Part shown: positions 54,656 through 64,000 of the stretch, one piece after another
How positions within the stretch are numbered: the stretch's first letter is position 1
Layout of the letters: each line of letters begins with the position of its first letter
NCBI RefSeq assembly: GCF_003143515.1
Contig: NZ_CP029343.1
Coordinates: 3,658,001-3,722,000, forward strand
Reading direction: 5' to 3'
Length of the DNA: 64,000 bases
Origin: Massilia oculi
GTDB lineage: Bacteria; Pseudomonadota; Gammaproteobacteria; Burkholderiales; Burkholderiaceae_D
Notes under the pieces: generated by a model
Seen by the model: only the letters and a program-made list of their open reading frames with translations
The model's database searches: none
Told to the model about the DNA's origin: nothing
Made by a program: the position numbers and the translations under genes

Positions 54656-56553
54656 CGCGGCTGCAGCAGCCCCTTCAGGCGGTCGGCCCGGCCCGGAATG
54701 CGTTCCAAGGCCGGATAGCGCAAGCCGCCATCGTAGGCGATCGTGAGCGCGCGCTTCTGCCGATCCAGTTGCACGGTGAGCGCGATGCCGGCCGGATCGC
54801 GGCGCGACACCGCCGCGGCCAGGCGCTCCATGCTGAACGGCTCGCCTTCCACCTCCACTACCACCGCGCCCGGCGCCAGCCCGGCCTTGAAGGCGGGGCT
54901 GTTCCAGCCGACCGAGCGCACCACGCCCTTGCCGTTCACGCCGATCCCGAGGCCGTAGCTGAAGTCGGGGACCCCTTCGCCCTGCAGGGCGCGCTCGACG
55001 TAGCGGCTCGGCGTCGGTGTGTAGACCAGCCGGTAGCCGGCGCGTTCCAGGCCGTCGAGCAGGCCGGCGTCGCTGTTGCCATGCACGCGCCCCTCGAGAT
55101 AGCCGCGCCAGTCGAAGGGCGCGAGTTTCGACAAGGTGGCGCAGACGTCATCGAAGGTGTAGTCCTTGCCGGCCTTGCTCTTCACGGCGAAGAACCTGGC
55201 GGCGAAGTCGTCCATCCCATGCTTGCCCTGGCTGCGTTCGCGCAGGATGCCGTCGATGTCCAGCCATAGCAGCACACCTTCGGCATAATAATCCTTGCGG
55301 CGCTGCCAGTCGGTCCAGCTGACGCCGGCGCCGCCCGGCATCGTGATCGAATCGAGGGCGCTGTCGCCGAGCGCCTTCCAGGCGCGGCCCGGGCGGTTCG
55401 CCATCGCGGCCGCATCCAGGGCCAGGGCGTCGAGCGTGTCCTGGAAACCGCGCAGGCCCGAGCGTGCGCCGATCACCCGCCCCCAGAATTCGGACTGTCC
55501 CTCGTACACCCACAGCAGCGTGCTTTGCATGGGCACGTTGGGCGTGGGCGTGCGGTGGTCGGCGGGCTGGGCGAACTTGCCGTTCCAGGCATGGATGTAT
55601 TCGTGGGCAAACAGATCGATGTCCGCAGCCGATGCAGCGCGGTTGGCCAGAAAGTCGGGCGGCAGCGTGACTTCGGCGGAGCGGATGTGTTCCAGGCCGC
55701 CTGGGCCGGGCAGGCGGTCCGTCAGCGGCACCAGGTAATCGAAGTGGGGGAAGGGCGCCTGGCCGAATACCCTGGCGGTCTGTTCGACGATGGCGCGCAG
55801 CGGCGCGTCCATCGCCGCCGCGCCGGCAAGCTGTGCGGCCTCGCCGGCGAAATAGGTCACGCGCACCGGGACCGGGCCGCCGGCCACGGTGCGGCGCTCC
55901 ACATGGGGCGCGGCCAGCACCGGCGAGTCGAGCAGCAGGTCGAGCGGCACGGGCGCGAAGGTGACGGTCGCGCCGGCCCGGCCCTGCTCGACCAGCGAGG
56001 TGCCCGGCGCCAGCCCCGCGGGCAGGGTCAGCGAGGCCGCCACCGGGATGCGGCTGGCGAACCAGCCGGCCGGATACAGGATCACGTTCTGCCACTGCAG
56101 ATTGATCATGTCCGGGGCGATGTGGCTCATGCGGCCGAGCGGCGCCAGGTACTGGAATTCCAGCGCCAGCTCGCGCACGCCCGCCGGCACCTGCACGTGG
56201 AAGGCATGCGCGTCGAGGGGATCGCGGCGCCAGGCCAGGCGCTCGCCGCCGCCCTGGATCGCCAGGCCGGCCAGGCGCTGGACCTGGATCGTCGGGCCGT
56301 GGCTGCCGCCGTCCCACTTCGGGTACAGCAGGGTCAGGCGGCCGGCCGACTGCACCGGCACGCGCTGCTTGACGCGGACGATCCGCTGCGCGGTGTCGCT
56401 GGCGTCGACCTCGAGCTGCAAGGTGCCGGGGAAGGCGCGGTCGCGCGGCTGGGGAATGGTCGAGGTGGGCGCGCTCCACGGCGCCGCGGTCGACAGCGGG
56501 CTGGAACACAGCAGGGCGGGAAGCAGGAGCAGGGTGGCGGTCAGTTTAACCAT
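54652..56553 (-). CDS. secreted M61-family aminopeptidase with PDZ domain
   Basis: The 633-residue product has a signal peptide (about 1-23), an N-terminal beta domain, the M61 catalytic domain with the zinc site DLFAHEYIHAWNGKF (HExxH) and downstream YEGQSEFWGRV (Glu ligand). A C-terminal PDZ domain follows (about 520-610: SYGLGIGVNGKGVVRSVGW, then AFKAGLAPGAVVVEVEGE). M61 enzymes are glycyl aminopeptidases related to the leukotriene A4 hydrolase group. It is exported, probably periplasmic. The domain order is complete. Confidence 0.9.
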   Translation of the reverse strand: MVKLTATLLLLPALLCSSPLSTAAPWSAPTSTIPQPRDRAFPGTLQLEVDASDTAQRIVRVKQRVPVQSAGRLTLLYPKWDGGSHGPTIQVQRLAGLAIQGGGERLAWRRDPLDAHAFHVQVPAGVRELALEFQYLAPLGRMSHIAPDMINLQWQNVILYPAGWFASRIPVAASLTLPAGLAPGTSLVEQGRAGATVTFAPVPLDLLLDSPVLAAPHVERRTVAGGPVPVRVTYFAGEAAQLAGAAAMDAPLRAIVEQTARVFGQAPFPHFDYLVPLTDRLPGPGGLEHIRSAEVTLPPDFLANRAASAADIDLFAHEYIHAWNGKFAQPADHRTPTPNVPMQSTLLWVYEGQSEFWGRVIGARSGLRGFQDTLDALALDAAAMANRPGRAWKALGDSALDSITMPGGAGVSWTDWQRRKDYYAEGVLLWLDIDGILRERSQGKHGMDDFAARFFAVKSKAGKDYTFDDVCATLSKLAPFDWRGYLEGRVHGNSDAGLLDGLERAGYRLVYTPTPSRYVERALQGEGVPDFSYGLGIGVNGKGVVRSVGWNSPAFKAGLAPGAVVVEVEGEPFSMERLAAAVSRRDPAGIALTVQLDRQKRALTIAYDGGLRYPALERIPGRADRLKGLLQPR

Positions 56554-56633
56554 CTGGGCATGAATAATGAAAAACTGCAGGTAGGCAATTTCCCATTATC
56601 ATGCAATTCGGATACTGAATGTGGAGAAAATTG

Positions 56634-57761
56634 TCAGCCCGTGCGGCCGCCCCGGAAGTGCCCGATCGCCGCATTGACCATGCCTTCGACACTGCCTTCG
56701 CGCTCCACGTGGCGGCGCAGGATGGTCGCGTCGCTGCCGTCGTGCACCGCCCCCGCCAGGTGCTTCAGGGCATCCACGCTGCCCAGCGCCTCGGCGTGCG
56801 GCAGCATGGTGTCGAGCGTCGCCAGGATGTCGTCGCGCATCGGCACGTTGTCGTAGGACTTCGGATGCGTGATGCTGCCGTCCAGGCCGAAGCGGCAGGC
56901 CTGGAAGCGGTTGTAGTTGTAGACCAGGTAATCGTCCTCCACCGGCGCCTCTTCCCTGCGCTCCAGCAGGTGCCGGCACAGCGCCTGCAGGTAGCCGGCC
57001 AGCGCCGCCGCCCGCTCCACCGTGAGCGGCGTGTCGCACACGCGCAGCTCGATGGTGCCGTACTCCGGCTTGGGCCTCAGGTCCCAGTAAAAATCCTTCA
57101 TGCTCTTGATGATGTTGGTGCGTTCCATCTTGGCGAAGTAGACGTCGGTGAACTCCTGCCAGGAGAGCGTGAACGGCGCACGGCCGCTCATCGGGAAGGC
57201 GAACACGGAATTCAGGCGCGCCGATTCGAACAGGCTGTCGTGGCCCTGCACATAGGGTGACGAGGCCGACAGCGCGATGAAGTGCGGCAGGTAGCGGTTC
57301 AGCGCATGCAGCAAATAGAGGGCGTCGTCGCCGTTGGCGCAGCCGATGTGCACGTGCTGGCCGAACACCGTGAACTGCTTGGCCAGGTAGCCGTACAGCT
57401 GCGACAGGTACTCGTAGCGCGGCTTGGCCGAGATGCGCTGGTCGGACCAGTGCTGGAACGGATGCGTGCCGCCGCCGGCGATCCCGATATTGAGCACGTC
57501 GCTGGCCGCCACCAGGGTGTCGCGAATCTCGGTCAGTTCCGCCAGCAGCGGCGCGTAGGCCGTGTGCACGCTCGAGTTAATCTCGATCATGCTCTCGGTG
57601 ATCTCCGGCGTGACGTTGCCCGGGAACGGCTTGCGCGTCAGCAGGTGCATCAGGTCGGGGCTGGCCGCGGTCAGGTTGAAATCCGACAGGCTGACCAGCT
57701 GCAGTTCCAGCTCGACCCCGAAGGTGAGCGGCTGCGAGGGGTTGAAGGCTTCAAGCGGCAT
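56634..57761 (-). CDS. YbdK-type carboxylate-amine ligase
   Basis: The 375-residue product belongs to the glutamate-cysteine ligase 2 family: [20 protein letters not shown] (Glu metal ligands), [37 protein letters not shown] and [20 protein letters not shown]. YbdK of E. coli has weak gamma-glutamylcysteine ligase activity; the physiological substrate is uncertain. The start overlaps the end of the antiporter gene by 11 bases, so the two are coupled. Confidence 0.88.
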   Translation of the reverse strand: MPLEAFNPSQPLTFGVELELQLVSLSDFNLTAASPDLMHLLTRKPFPGNVTPEITESMIEINSSVHTAYAPLLAELTEIRDTLVAASDVLNIGIAGGGTHPFQHWSDQRISAKPRYEYLSQLYGYLAKQFTVFGQHVHIGCANGDDALYLLHALNRYLPHFIALSASSPYVQGHDSLFESARLNSVFAFPMSGRAPFTLSWQEFTDVYFAKMERTNIIKSMKDFYWDLRPKPEYGTIELRVCDTPLTVERAAALAGYLQALCRHLLERREEAPVEDDYLVYNYNRFQACRFGLDGSITHPKSYDNVPMRDDILATLDTMLPHAEALGSVDALKHLAGAVHDGSDATILRRHVEREGSVEGMVNAAIGHFRGGRTG

Positions 57762-58941
57762 GGTTCGACTCCGGTGCTTCGCGCGCCCAGATCAGCGCGC
57801 GCTGGATGATGATCGGGCCGAAGACTTCGAGCAGCATCGTCACGGCCGCCATCGCATACAGTTCTTCGACCACTTTCAGGCCCGCATAGCGCGCGTGCTC
57901 GAGCAGCAGGATCACGAACACGGCCAGCGGCGCCAGCCCGAGGCCGGTGAGCGCTCCCTTGCGCCAGGTGACGCCCGACAGGTGGGCGAACGCCGTCACG
58001 CCCGCCACCTTGGCGAACATGCGCGCCAGCACCACGCTGATGGCGAGCAGGGCGCCGGCGGTGACCAGGCGCCAGTCGAGGGTCGAGGCGGCGTACACGA
58101 ACAGCAGCACGGTCAGCACTTCGCCCAGCGCGCCGAAGTTGCGCTGGGTCTGGGTAAAGGCGACGCGCCGGTAGCGCACCGTCAGGCCGAAGGCCAGCGC
58201 CGCCACCACCGGCGTCAGGCCGGCGCTGTCGCACACGGCCACCAGCAGGATGATCGCGAGGGCGAAGGCGACGGTCGTGTCCTGCTGCTGATTGCCGATC
58301 GCGCGCAGCAGGGCCGGCACGACCACGCCGAAGACGGCCCCGATCAGGATCGAGCCGGCCAGCATCACCAGGCTTTGCCACAGCGCTTCGCCGACGGCGG
58401 CGTAAGTCTGGAACAGCCAGATGCCGATGATGGCGTTGAAGGCGAATACCGACAGCACGCAGTTCAGGGCCGACAGGTGCAGCACCCGCTCCGTCATCTG
58501 GCCCGAGCTTTTCTGTTCGTTGACCACCCGCACCACGGTGGCGGGCGAGGTCGCCATCGACAGCGCGGCCATCAGGAGGGCGGTCAGGCGGCCGACGCCG
58601 AAGGCGCTGGCGACGAAATAGACGAGGATGAAGGTCAGCGCCGCCTCGACCAGGCCGGCCACGCCGATCCAGGGATTGTTGACCAGCCAGCGCAGGTTGA
58701 TGCGGTTGCCCAGTTCGAACAGGATCAGGCCAAAGGCGACGTTGGCCAGCAGCGACACCGGCCCCATGTCGGGGGCGGGCAGGGCGCCGATCTGGGTGCT
58801 GCCGAGGGCAAACCCGACCAGGCCATAGAAGCTGATGCGCGGCAGGCCGGTCCAGCGCTGGCCGAATTCGCCGGCCAGCCAGGCAAGCGCGATCGCCAGC
58901 GGCCACGCGAGACTAGTCAACAAGGACAGCAGGTCTGGCAT
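57751..58941 (-). CDS. cation/proton antiporter (CPA family)
   Basis: The 396-residue inner-membrane protein has about eleven to twelve hydrophobic segments and the Na+/H+ exchanger domain: [20 protein letters not shown] in the discontinuous helix region, and ALVPEA-type helices elsewhere ([20 protein letters not shown]). It has no cytoplasmic TrkA-N domain, which KefB/KefC would carry. Ion choice (Na+, K+) cannot be told. It overlaps ybdK by 11 bases, suggesting a joint role in osmotic or thiol stress; this is inference. Confidence 0.87.
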   Translation of the reverse strand: MPDLLSLLTSLAWPLAIALAWLAGEFGQRWTGLPRISFYGLVGFALGSTQIGALPAPDMGPVSLLANVAFGLILFELGNRINLRWLVNNPWIGVAGLVEAALTFILVYFVASAFGVGRLTALLMAALSMATSPATVVRVVNEQKSSGQMTERVLHLSALNCVLSVFAFNAIIGIWLFQTYAAVGEALWQSLVMLAGSILIGAVFGVVVPALLRAIGNQQQDTTVAFALAIILLVAVCDSAGLTPVVAALAFGLTVRYRRVAFTQTQRNFGALGEVLTVLLFVYAASTLDWRLVTAGALLAISVVLARMFAKVAGVTAFAHLSGVTWRKGALTGLGLAPLAVFVILLLEHARYAGLKVVEELYAMAAVTMLLEVFGPIIIQRALIWAREAPESNHAA

Positions 58942-59162
58942 TCGTTTTCCCCCATGATCTTTTAGTTGGTGCGCGCTTGCCGCCGGCGTTCGCGGATTCT
59001 ACAAGCGGACGAGGCGCGCACGATTGTTCTGGCTCGCCCGTCCACGCGCCTTGTGTTGAGGCACGGCGAGCGGCGGGCGAGTGGCTCGATCATAGCGATT
59101 CCAGCACGGTCGTCCGTGTCCGCACTAACACAGTGCGTAAAGACATTAATTGTAGAAGGGAC

Positions 59163-60332
59163 TTACTTGCTGAGAAGACGCATCGCCCGCTCCAGCCCGT
59201 CGAGCGTAATGGGAAACATGCGGTTGTTCATGATCTGGCGAATGAGGGCAATCGATTGCCGGTATTGCCACAGATGTTCCGGCTCCGGATTGAGCCAGGC
59301 GAACCTGGGAAAGGTCGAGACGAAGCGCGCCAGCCAGGCCGCGCCCGGCTCTTCATTGTTGTACTCGACCGAGCCGCCCGGCGCCATCACCTCGTAGGGG
59401 CTCATGGTGGCGTCGCCGACGAAGATCACCCGCGTGTCAAGCGGATACTTGCGCAGCACGTCCCAGGTGTCGAAACGCTCGCTGTGGCGGCGCCGGTTGT
59501 TCTTCCACAGGTAGTCGTAGACGCAGTTGTGGAAGTAGTAGAACTCCATGTTCTTGAACTCGCTGCTGGCGGCCGAGAACAGTTCTTCGGTGCGCTCGAT
59601 GTGGTCGTCCATCGAACCGCCCACGTCGAGCAGCATCACCACCTTGATCCGGTTCTTGCGTTCGGGCCGCATGCGGATGTCGAGCCAGCCGGCATTGCTG
59701 GCGGTGGCGCGGATGGTGTCGTCCAGCGCCAGTTCGTCGGCCGCGCCTTGCCGCGCGAAGCGGCGCAGGCGGCGCAGCGCGACTTTCAGGTTGCGCGTGC
59801 CCAGTTCGCGCTCGTCGTCGTAGTCGCGGAAGGTGCGCTGTTCCCATACCTTGACCGCGCTGCGGTTGCGGCCGGTGCCACCGATGCGGATGCCCTCCGG
59901 ATTGGTGCCGCCGTGCCCGAAAGGCGAAGTGCCGCCGGTGCCGATCCATTTGCTGCCGCCGGCATGGCGCTCCTTCTGTTCTTTCAGCAGCTCCTGCAGG
60001 CGCTGCTGCAGCTTGTCGTAGCCGAATTTTTCCAGCTGGGCCTTCTGTTCCGGCGTCAGCTCGCGCTCGAAGCGCTTGATCAGCCACTCCAAGGGGATCT
60101 CGGCGTCCTTGTCGAATACCGCATCGACACCCTTGAACCAGAGGCCGAACACGCGATCGAACTTGTCGAAATGCGCTTCGTCCTTCACCAGCGTCAGGCG
60201 CGCGAGGTAATAGAACTCGTCGAGCGAGGGCAGGATCACCTGGCGCTGCAGGGCTTCGAGCAGGGTCAGGAATTCGCGGATCGAGACCGGGACCTTGGCC
60301 TCGCGCAGGGCGCGGAAGAAGTCGATCAGCAT
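59163..60332 (-). CDS. VWA-domain protein (CoxE-like)
   Basis: The 389-residue soluble product has an N-terminal helical part (FFRALREAKVPVSIREFLTL, LARLTLVKDEAHFDKFDRVF) and a C-terminal von Willebrand A domain. Its metal site reads VVMLLDVGGSMDDHIERTEE, where the usual Asp-x-Ser-x-Ser is Asp-x-Gly-x-Ser. Relatives of this group share that Gly. VWA proteins of this class work with a MoxR ATPase as a chaperone or metal-insertion pair, and such a MoxR lies two genes upstream (60923-61768). The 220 bases after it hold no gene. Confidence 0.87.
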   Translation of the reverse strand: MLIDFFRALREAKVPVSIREFLTLLEALQRQVILPSLDEFYYLARLTLVKDEAHFDKFDRVFGLWFKGVDAVFDKDAEIPLEWLIKRFERELTPEQKAQLEKFGYDKLQQRLQELLKEQKERHAGGSKWIGTGGTSPFGHGGTNPEGIRIGGTGRNRSAVKVWEQRTFRDYDDERELGTRNLKVALRRLRRFARQGAADELALDDTIRATASNAGWLDIRMRPERKNRIKVVMLLDVGGSMDDHIERTEELFSAASSEFKNMEFYYFHNCVYDYLWKNNRRRHSERFDTWDVLRKYPLDTRVIFVGDATMSPYEVMAPGGSVEYNNEEPGAAWLARFVSTFPRFAWLNPEPEHLWQYRQSIALIRQIMNNRMFPITLDGLERAMRLLSK

Positions 60333-60335
60333 GGT

Positions 60336-60926
60336 CTAGCCTTTGGCGTGATGCGCGAGGCGCGCCTCCAGGTGCGCCTTCACGCGCGGCCATTCGGCGC
60401 GCAGGATGCTGTACATGACGGTGTCGCGCGGCTGGCCGTTGCGGCGCGCGGCGTGATGGCGCAGCACGCCGTCCTTGTGCGCGCCCAGGCGTTCGATGGC
60501 CGCCTGCGAGGCGAAGTTCTCGCCATCGGTGCGCAGGCCCACCACGGCGCAGCCGAGCGTGTCGAAGGCGTGCCGCATCAGCATCAGCTTGCAGCTGGTG
60601 TTGACGTGGCTGCGCTGCACGCGTTTGGCATACCAGGTATAGCCGATCTCCACCCGGTCGACGTCCGGCACGATGTCGTGGTAGCTGGTGCTGCCGATGA
60701 CGGCGCCGCTGGCGGCATCGACCACGGCCCAGGCCCGGCGGTTGGACATGCCGAGCGCGGTGTCGATATAGGCGCCGGCGTCCTGCGGCGCCGGCACGCT
60801 GGTCACGACCAGCTTCCACAGCTCGCCATCGCTGGCCGCCGCGCGCAAGCCGTCGGCGTGGTGCGGCGCCAGCGGCTCCAGGCGCACGCCGTTCCATTCC
60901 AGGGTGATGGGCGCGACGGTGATCAT
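60336..60926 (-). CDS. GNAT-family acetyltransferase (RimJ/RimL-like)
   Basis: The 196-residue product resembles N-terminal acetyltransferases of the RimJ/RimL type: VRLEPLAPHHADGLRAAASD, VEIGYTWYAKRVQRSHVNTS and ENFASQAAIERLGAHKDGVL. It is sandwiched between the MoxR and VWA genes, overlapping the MoxR stop by four bases (60923-60926) and lying 3 bases before the VWA gene. So it is in the same operon. A link to the MoxR/VWA pair is implied only by position. Confidence 0.87.
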   Translation of the reverse strand: MITVAPITLEWNGVRLEPLAPHHADGLRAAASDGELWKLVVTSVPAPQDAGAYIDTALGMSNRRAWAVVDAASGAVIGSTSYHDIVPDVDRVEIGYTWYAKRVQRSHVNTSCKLMLMRHAFDTLGCAVVGLRTDGENFASQAAIERLGAHKDGVLRHHAARRNGQPRDTVMYSILRAEWPRVKAHLEARLAHHAKG

Positions 60927-61768
60927 CGCCGGTTCCTTGCCATGGCCATCAGGCGGTCGAACAGGGCGATGTCCTGCTCGTTCTTGAGCAGCGCGCCGTG
61001 CAGCGGCGGCGCCGCGTTCTCGGCGCGCAGCGCTTCGGCCGGCACATCCTCCGCCAGCAGCAGCTTGAGCCAGTCGAGGAATTCCGAGGTCGACGGTTTC
61101 TTCTTGATGCCGGGGACGTCGCGCAGCGCATAGAAGCTTTGCAGCGCGGCCGCCAGCAGGTCTTGCCTGAGCGTCGGGAAGTGCACGCCCACGATGTCGG
61201 CCATCGTCTCGCGGTCGGGGAACTGGATGTAATGGAAGAAGCAGCGGCGCAGGAAGGCGTCGGGCAGTTCCTTTTCGTTGTTGGAGGTGATGATCACCAG
61301 CGGGCGGTGCTTGGCCACCACCATCTCGCGCGTCTCGTAGACATAGAACTCCATGCGGTCGAGTTCACGCAGCAGGTCGTTGGGGAACTCGATGTCGGCC
61401 TTGTCGACTTCGTCGATCAGGAGCACGACCGGCTCGGGCGACGTGAATGCCTGCCACAGCACGCCCTTGACGATGTAGTTCTGGATGTCGCGCACGCGCT
61501 CGTCGCCCAGCTGCGAGTCGCGCAGGCGCGAGACGGCGTCGTACTCGTACAGGCCCTGCTGGGCCTTGGTGGTCGACTTCACGTGCCACTGCAGCAGCGG
61601 CATGTTCAGCGCGCTTGCTACCTCTTCGGCCAGCATGGTCTTGCCGGTGCCCGGCTCGCCCTTGATCAGGAGCGGGCGGCCCAGCGTGAGCGCGGCGTTG
61701 ACGGCCAGTTTCAGGTCGGGAGTGGCGACGTAGGTGTCGCTGCCTTCGAAGCGGGGAGAGGCATGCAT
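60923..61768 (-). CDS. MoxR-family AAA+ ATPase
   Basis: The 281-residue product has the P-loop LLIKGEPGTGKTMLAEEVAS (Walker A, about 36-44), Walker B VVLLIDEVDKADIEFPNDLL, sensor 1 PLVIITSNNEKELPDAFLRR and the arginine finger region. MoxR ATPases work with VWA proteins to mature or insert cofactors into partner enzymes. ATG 61768 (MHASPRFEG) fits the family; a longer frame upstream is not similar. It is the first gene of a three-gene reverse operon. Confidence 0.92.
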   Translation of the reverse strand: MHASPRFEGSDTYVATPDLKLAVNAALTLGRPLLIKGEPGTGKTMLAEEVASALNMPLLQWHVKSTTKAQQGLYEYDAVSRLRDSQLGDERVRDIQNYIVKGVLWQAFTSPEPVVLLIDEVDKADIEFPNDLLRELDRMEFYVYETREMVVAKHRPLVIITSNNEKELPDAFLRRCFFHYIQFPDRETMADIVGVHFPTLRQDLLAAALQSFYALRDVPGIKKKPSTSEFLDWLKLLLAEDVPAEALRAENAAPPLHGALLKNEQDIALFDRLMAMARNRR

Positions 61769-61956
61769 GGCGGGTAGGAGCGAAATCGAAGAAGATGGGC
61801 CGAGTATATGACAAAAATTTGTGCCTGCAGCCGGTCCTGCGCCGGACGCCGGTTTGTAGACTGGTGTCAAGTCTTCAGATAGAATCGGCCCGTTGGTAAG
61901 CCTTTGCTAAGTTTTTGTGCGGTTGCGGTTTTCGAAATATAACTAACGAGACGCCC

Positions 61957-62313
61957 ATGAAAAAAACTCTGGTACCACTGGCGCTGGCGCTCCTTGCCGG
62001 CGCCGCCGGCAGCGCATCCGCCGCGGAAGTGGTCGGTAATCCCCAGGCGGCCACCGCCAAGATCGAGATGTGCATCGGCTGCCACGCCATCCCCGGCGGC
62101 TACAAGACGGCCTTCCCCGAGGTGTATCGCGTGCCGATGATCGGCGGCCAGTCGGCCAGGTACATCGAATCGGCACTCAAGGCCTATCGCAAGGGCGACC
62201 GCAAGCATCCTTCCATGACCGGCATCGCGCGCTCGATGAGCGACCAGGACATCGCCGACGTGGCGGCCTATTATTCCCAGCAAACGTCGGTCCAGGCGAC
62301 CGCCAAGCGATGA
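61957..62313 (+). CDS. periplasmic cytochrome c
   Basis: The 118-residue product has a signal peptide (cleaved near ASA-A, about 24) and one haem site CIGCH (about residue 43). The distal Met is in the HPSMTGIARSMSDQDIADVA region. The pattern matches class I/c553-like mono-haem cytochromes. Its stop overlaps an ATG of the next gene (ATGA at 62310-62313). It is divergent from the MoxR operon. Confidence 0.88.
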   Translation: MKKTLVPLALALLAGAAGSASAAEVVGNPQAATAKIEMCIGCHAIPGGYKTAFPEVYRVPMIGGQSARYIESALKAYRKGDRKHPSMTGIARSMSDQDIADVAAYYSQQTSVQATAKR

Positions 62314-62321
62314 GGACCGCC

Positions 62322-62660
62322 ATGAAGAACACGATGCTCCTGCTGGTGCTTGGCGCCATCTCGCTCGGCGCCAGCGCCAACGACGTCAAGCGCGGCGAAG
62401 CCCTGGCACAGAAATACAACTGCGCTTCCTGCCACGGCGCCGACTTCAACAAGCCGATCGACCCGACCTATCCGAAGCTGGCCGGCCAGCATGCCGACTA
62501 TCTCACGCATGCGCTGCGCGCCTACAAGCGCGGCGCCGGCGCCAATGGCCGCGTGAATCCGATCATGGCCGGCATCGTGCAGCCGCTGTCGAACCAGGAC
62601 ATGGCCGATCTCGGCGCGTATCTCGCCAGCCTGCCGTCGCAGCTGGTGGTCAGGAAGTAG
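62322..62660 (+). CDS. periplasmic cytochrome c
   Basis: The 112-residue product has a signal peptide (cleaved near ASA-N) and one haem site CASCHG (about residue 34). The segment KLAGQHADYLTHALRAYKRG and the Met ligand in NPIMAGIVQPLSNQDMADLG look like one half of cytochrome c4. ATG 62322 sits 6 bases behind GAGGA; the ATG at 62310 overlaps the previous stop and is an alternative. With the cytochrome upstream it may form a pair acting as a di-haem c4 would. Confidence 0.88.
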   Translation: MKNTMLLLVLGAISLGASANDVKRGEALAQKYNCASCHGADFNKPIDPTYPKLAGQHADYLTHALRAYKRGAGANGRVNPIMAGIVQPLSNQDMADLGAYLASLPSQLVVRK

Positions 62661-62704
62661 CAGGGCCGCGACACGCCTTTGGGCGCCAACTGGTAACATG
62701 CTGT

Positions 62705-62730
62705 CCCCTCTGCTGCAGTGCAGCGAGGGG
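62705..62730 (+). terminator. hairpin between the cytochrome pair and the SulP gene
   Basis: CCCCTC-T-GCTG (62705-62715) pairs with CAGC-GAGGGG (62721-62730), leaving one bulged T and a CAGTG loop, followed by ATTGTCATTCTT. The T-tract is loose. It argues that ATG 62698, which lies in front of the hairpin, is not the SulP start. Confidence 0.5.
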
Positions 62731-62757
62731 ATTGTCATTCTTGCCGCTGGAGCCGCC

Positions 62758-64000
62758 GTGCCGTCCCTTACCCCCGCTTACCTGAAGATCAACCTGCTGG
62801 CCGGCCTGACCGTCGCGCTGGCCCTGGTGCCCGAGGCGATCGCCTTCGCCCTGGTCGCCCACCTGTCCCCGCTCACCGGCCTGTACGCGGCGGTGATCGT
62901 CGCCTTCATCACGTCGTGCTTCGGCGGCCGGCCCGGCATGATCTCGGCCGCCGCCGGTTCGCTGGCGGTGGTGATGGTGGCGCTGGTGGTCCAGCATGGC
63001 GCGCAATACCTGCTGGCCGCCGTGGTGCTGATGGGCGTGCTGCAACTGCTGTTCGCCGCCGCGCGCCTGGGCAAATTCATCCGCATGGTGCCGCACCCGG
63101 TGATGCTCGGCTTCGTCAACGGCCTGGCGCTGGTGATCTTCCTGGCCCAGTTCAACCATTTCAAGCAGACGGGCGCGGATGGCGCCGTGGAGTGGATGGC
63201 CGGTCCCGAACTGGCGGTCATGGCCGGCATCATCGTCGTCACGATGGCGGTGATCTACCTGACCCCGCGCCTGACGAAAGCGGTGCCGTCGACACTGGTC
63301 GGCATCCTGGTGGCAAGCGTCGGCTGCGCGCTGCTCGGCATCGAGACCAGGACCGTGGGCGACCTCGGTTCGATCGCCGGCGGCCTGCCGGGCTTCGCGC
63401 TGCCCGACGTGCCATGGAACCTGGAGACGCTGCGCATCGTCTTTCCCTATGCCCTCGTGATGGCCGGCGTCGGCCTGATCGAGTCGCTGCTGACGCTCAC
63501 CCTGATCGACGAGATCACCGACACCCGCGGCCAGCCGAACCGCGAGTCGCTGGCGCTGGGCGCCGCCAACGTCGCGGCCGGCCTGTTCGGCGGCATGGGC
63601 GGCTGCGCGCTGATCGGCCAGAGCATGATCAACGTGAACAGCGGCGCCACCGGGCGCCTGTCGGGCATCGCGGCCGCGCTGTTCCTGCTCGTCTTCATCC
63701 TGTTCGCATCCAGCTGGATCGAGGCGATCCCGCTGGCGGCGCTGGTCGGCGTGATGTTCGTGGTGTGCGAAAAGACCTTCGAGTGGGGTACCTTCCGCCT
63801 GGTGGGAAAAGTGCCGCGCGCCGACCTGTTCGTGATCGTGCTGGTGGCGGGCATCACCCTGGTCTACGACCTGGCGCTGGCGGTGATCGCCGGCGTGATC
63901 GTGTCGGCGCTGGTGTTCGCCTGGCAGCATGCCAAGCAAGTACGGGCCGCCGTCTCGCACGACGAGCAGGGCTGGAAGGTGTATGCGCTGGAAGGCACGC
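62758..64000 (+). CDS. SulP-family anion transporter (partial, runs off the window)
   Basis: The frame starts with GTG 62758 behind GGAG (62749-62752) and stays open to base 64000, giving 414 residues. The membrane domain is typical of SulP/SLC26 transporters: GLTVALALVPEAIAFALVAH, GRPGMISAAAGSLAVVMVAL, VPHPVMLGFVNGLALVIFLA and GGMGGCALIGQSMINVNSGA. The cytoplasmic STAS domain would follow outside the window. Members carry sulfate, bicarbonate or other anions; the substrate cannot be told. In-frame ATG 62698 is a less likely start because it has no ribosome site and precedes a hairpin. Confidence 0.9.
   Translation, partial: MPSLTPAYLKINLLAGLTVALALVPEAIAFALVAHLSPLTGLYAAVIVAFITSCFGGRPGMISAAAGSLAVVMVALVVQHGAQYLLAAVVLMGVLQLLFAAARLGKFIRMVPHPVMLGFVNGLALVIFLAQFNHFKQTGADGAVEWMAGPELAVMAGIIVVTMAVIYLTPRLTKAVPSTLVGILVASVGCALLGIETRTVGDLGSIAGGLPGFALPDVPWNLETLRIVFPYALVMAGVGLIESLLTLTLIDEITDTRGQPNRESLALGAANVAAGLFGGMGGCALIGQSMINVNSGATGRLSGIAAALFLLVFILFASSWIEAIPLAALVGVMFVVCEKTFEWGTFRLVGKVPRADLFVIVLVAGITLVYDLALAVIAGVIVSALVFAWQHAKQVRAAVSHDEQGWKVYALEGT

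Overview
The window is about 64 kb of GC-rich chromosome. Its gene families (a caa3-type oxidase cluster, a paaX-paaABCDEGHIKJYZ operon, parE-parC, argH, yjgA-mogA, pmbA) suggest a betaproteobacterium of the Burkholderiales, most like Oxalobacteraceae (Massilia/Telluria type). That placement is an inference from gene content and codon style; no rRNA or tRNA gene was seen that could confirm it.

1-7910: a lysine 2,3-aminomutase-type radical SAM gene is split by a less GC-rich 6.5 kb integrated element (about 374-6915). The element carries small unknown genes, a stand-alone recombinase-like DNA-binding protein, a small HUH-type Rep-like protein, a two-gene reverse-strand module (membrane protein plus pentapeptide-like protein), a small serine recombinase and a large serine integrase next to the right junction. 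Both junctions share ACC, flanked inside by 17-bp inverted arms. Joining the host sides at ACC restores the host reading frame exactly. No capsid, coat or secretion-ATPase gene was seen, so it does not fit a familiar phage or transposon class. It is the best candidate for something undescribed here.

7910-24265: an MFS transporter, a sorbosone dehydrogenase-like lipoprotein, an alternative caa3-type cytochrome oxidase cluster with four c-type haem domains in two divergent operons, an FAH-family hydrolase, a lower-GC gene resembling contractile-injection-system cargo, a carboxymuconolactone decarboxylase-family protein, a class III aminotransferase, an esterase, mogA, yjgA, pmbA and a DoxX protein.

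24336-40729: an M14 carboxypeptidase, a LysR regulator beside an NAD(P)-binding protein, then the phenylacetate catabolic cluster. Divergent paaX faces paaABCDE (ring epoxidase), paaG, paaH, paaI, paaK, paaJ, paaY and paaZ. Together they take phenylacetate through phenylacetyl-CoA, epoxide and oxepin to acetyl-CoA and succinyl-CoA. paaF is absent from the cluster.

40796-64000: HAD hydrolase, argH, a secreted cyanophycinase followed by six 14-bp tandem repeats, an M64 peptidase, a secreted Lys/Ala-rich protein, a VgrG remnant, topoisomerase IV (parC, parE), a strong LexA-box-like site in front of a degenerate receiver protein, a glutamine-amidotransferase-like hydrolase, a Fur-box-like site in front of a small unknown gene, an M61 peptidase, YbdK ligase, a cation/proton antiporter, a MoxR/VWA pair with an acetyltransferase between them, two periplasmic cytochromes c, and a SulP transporter running off the end.
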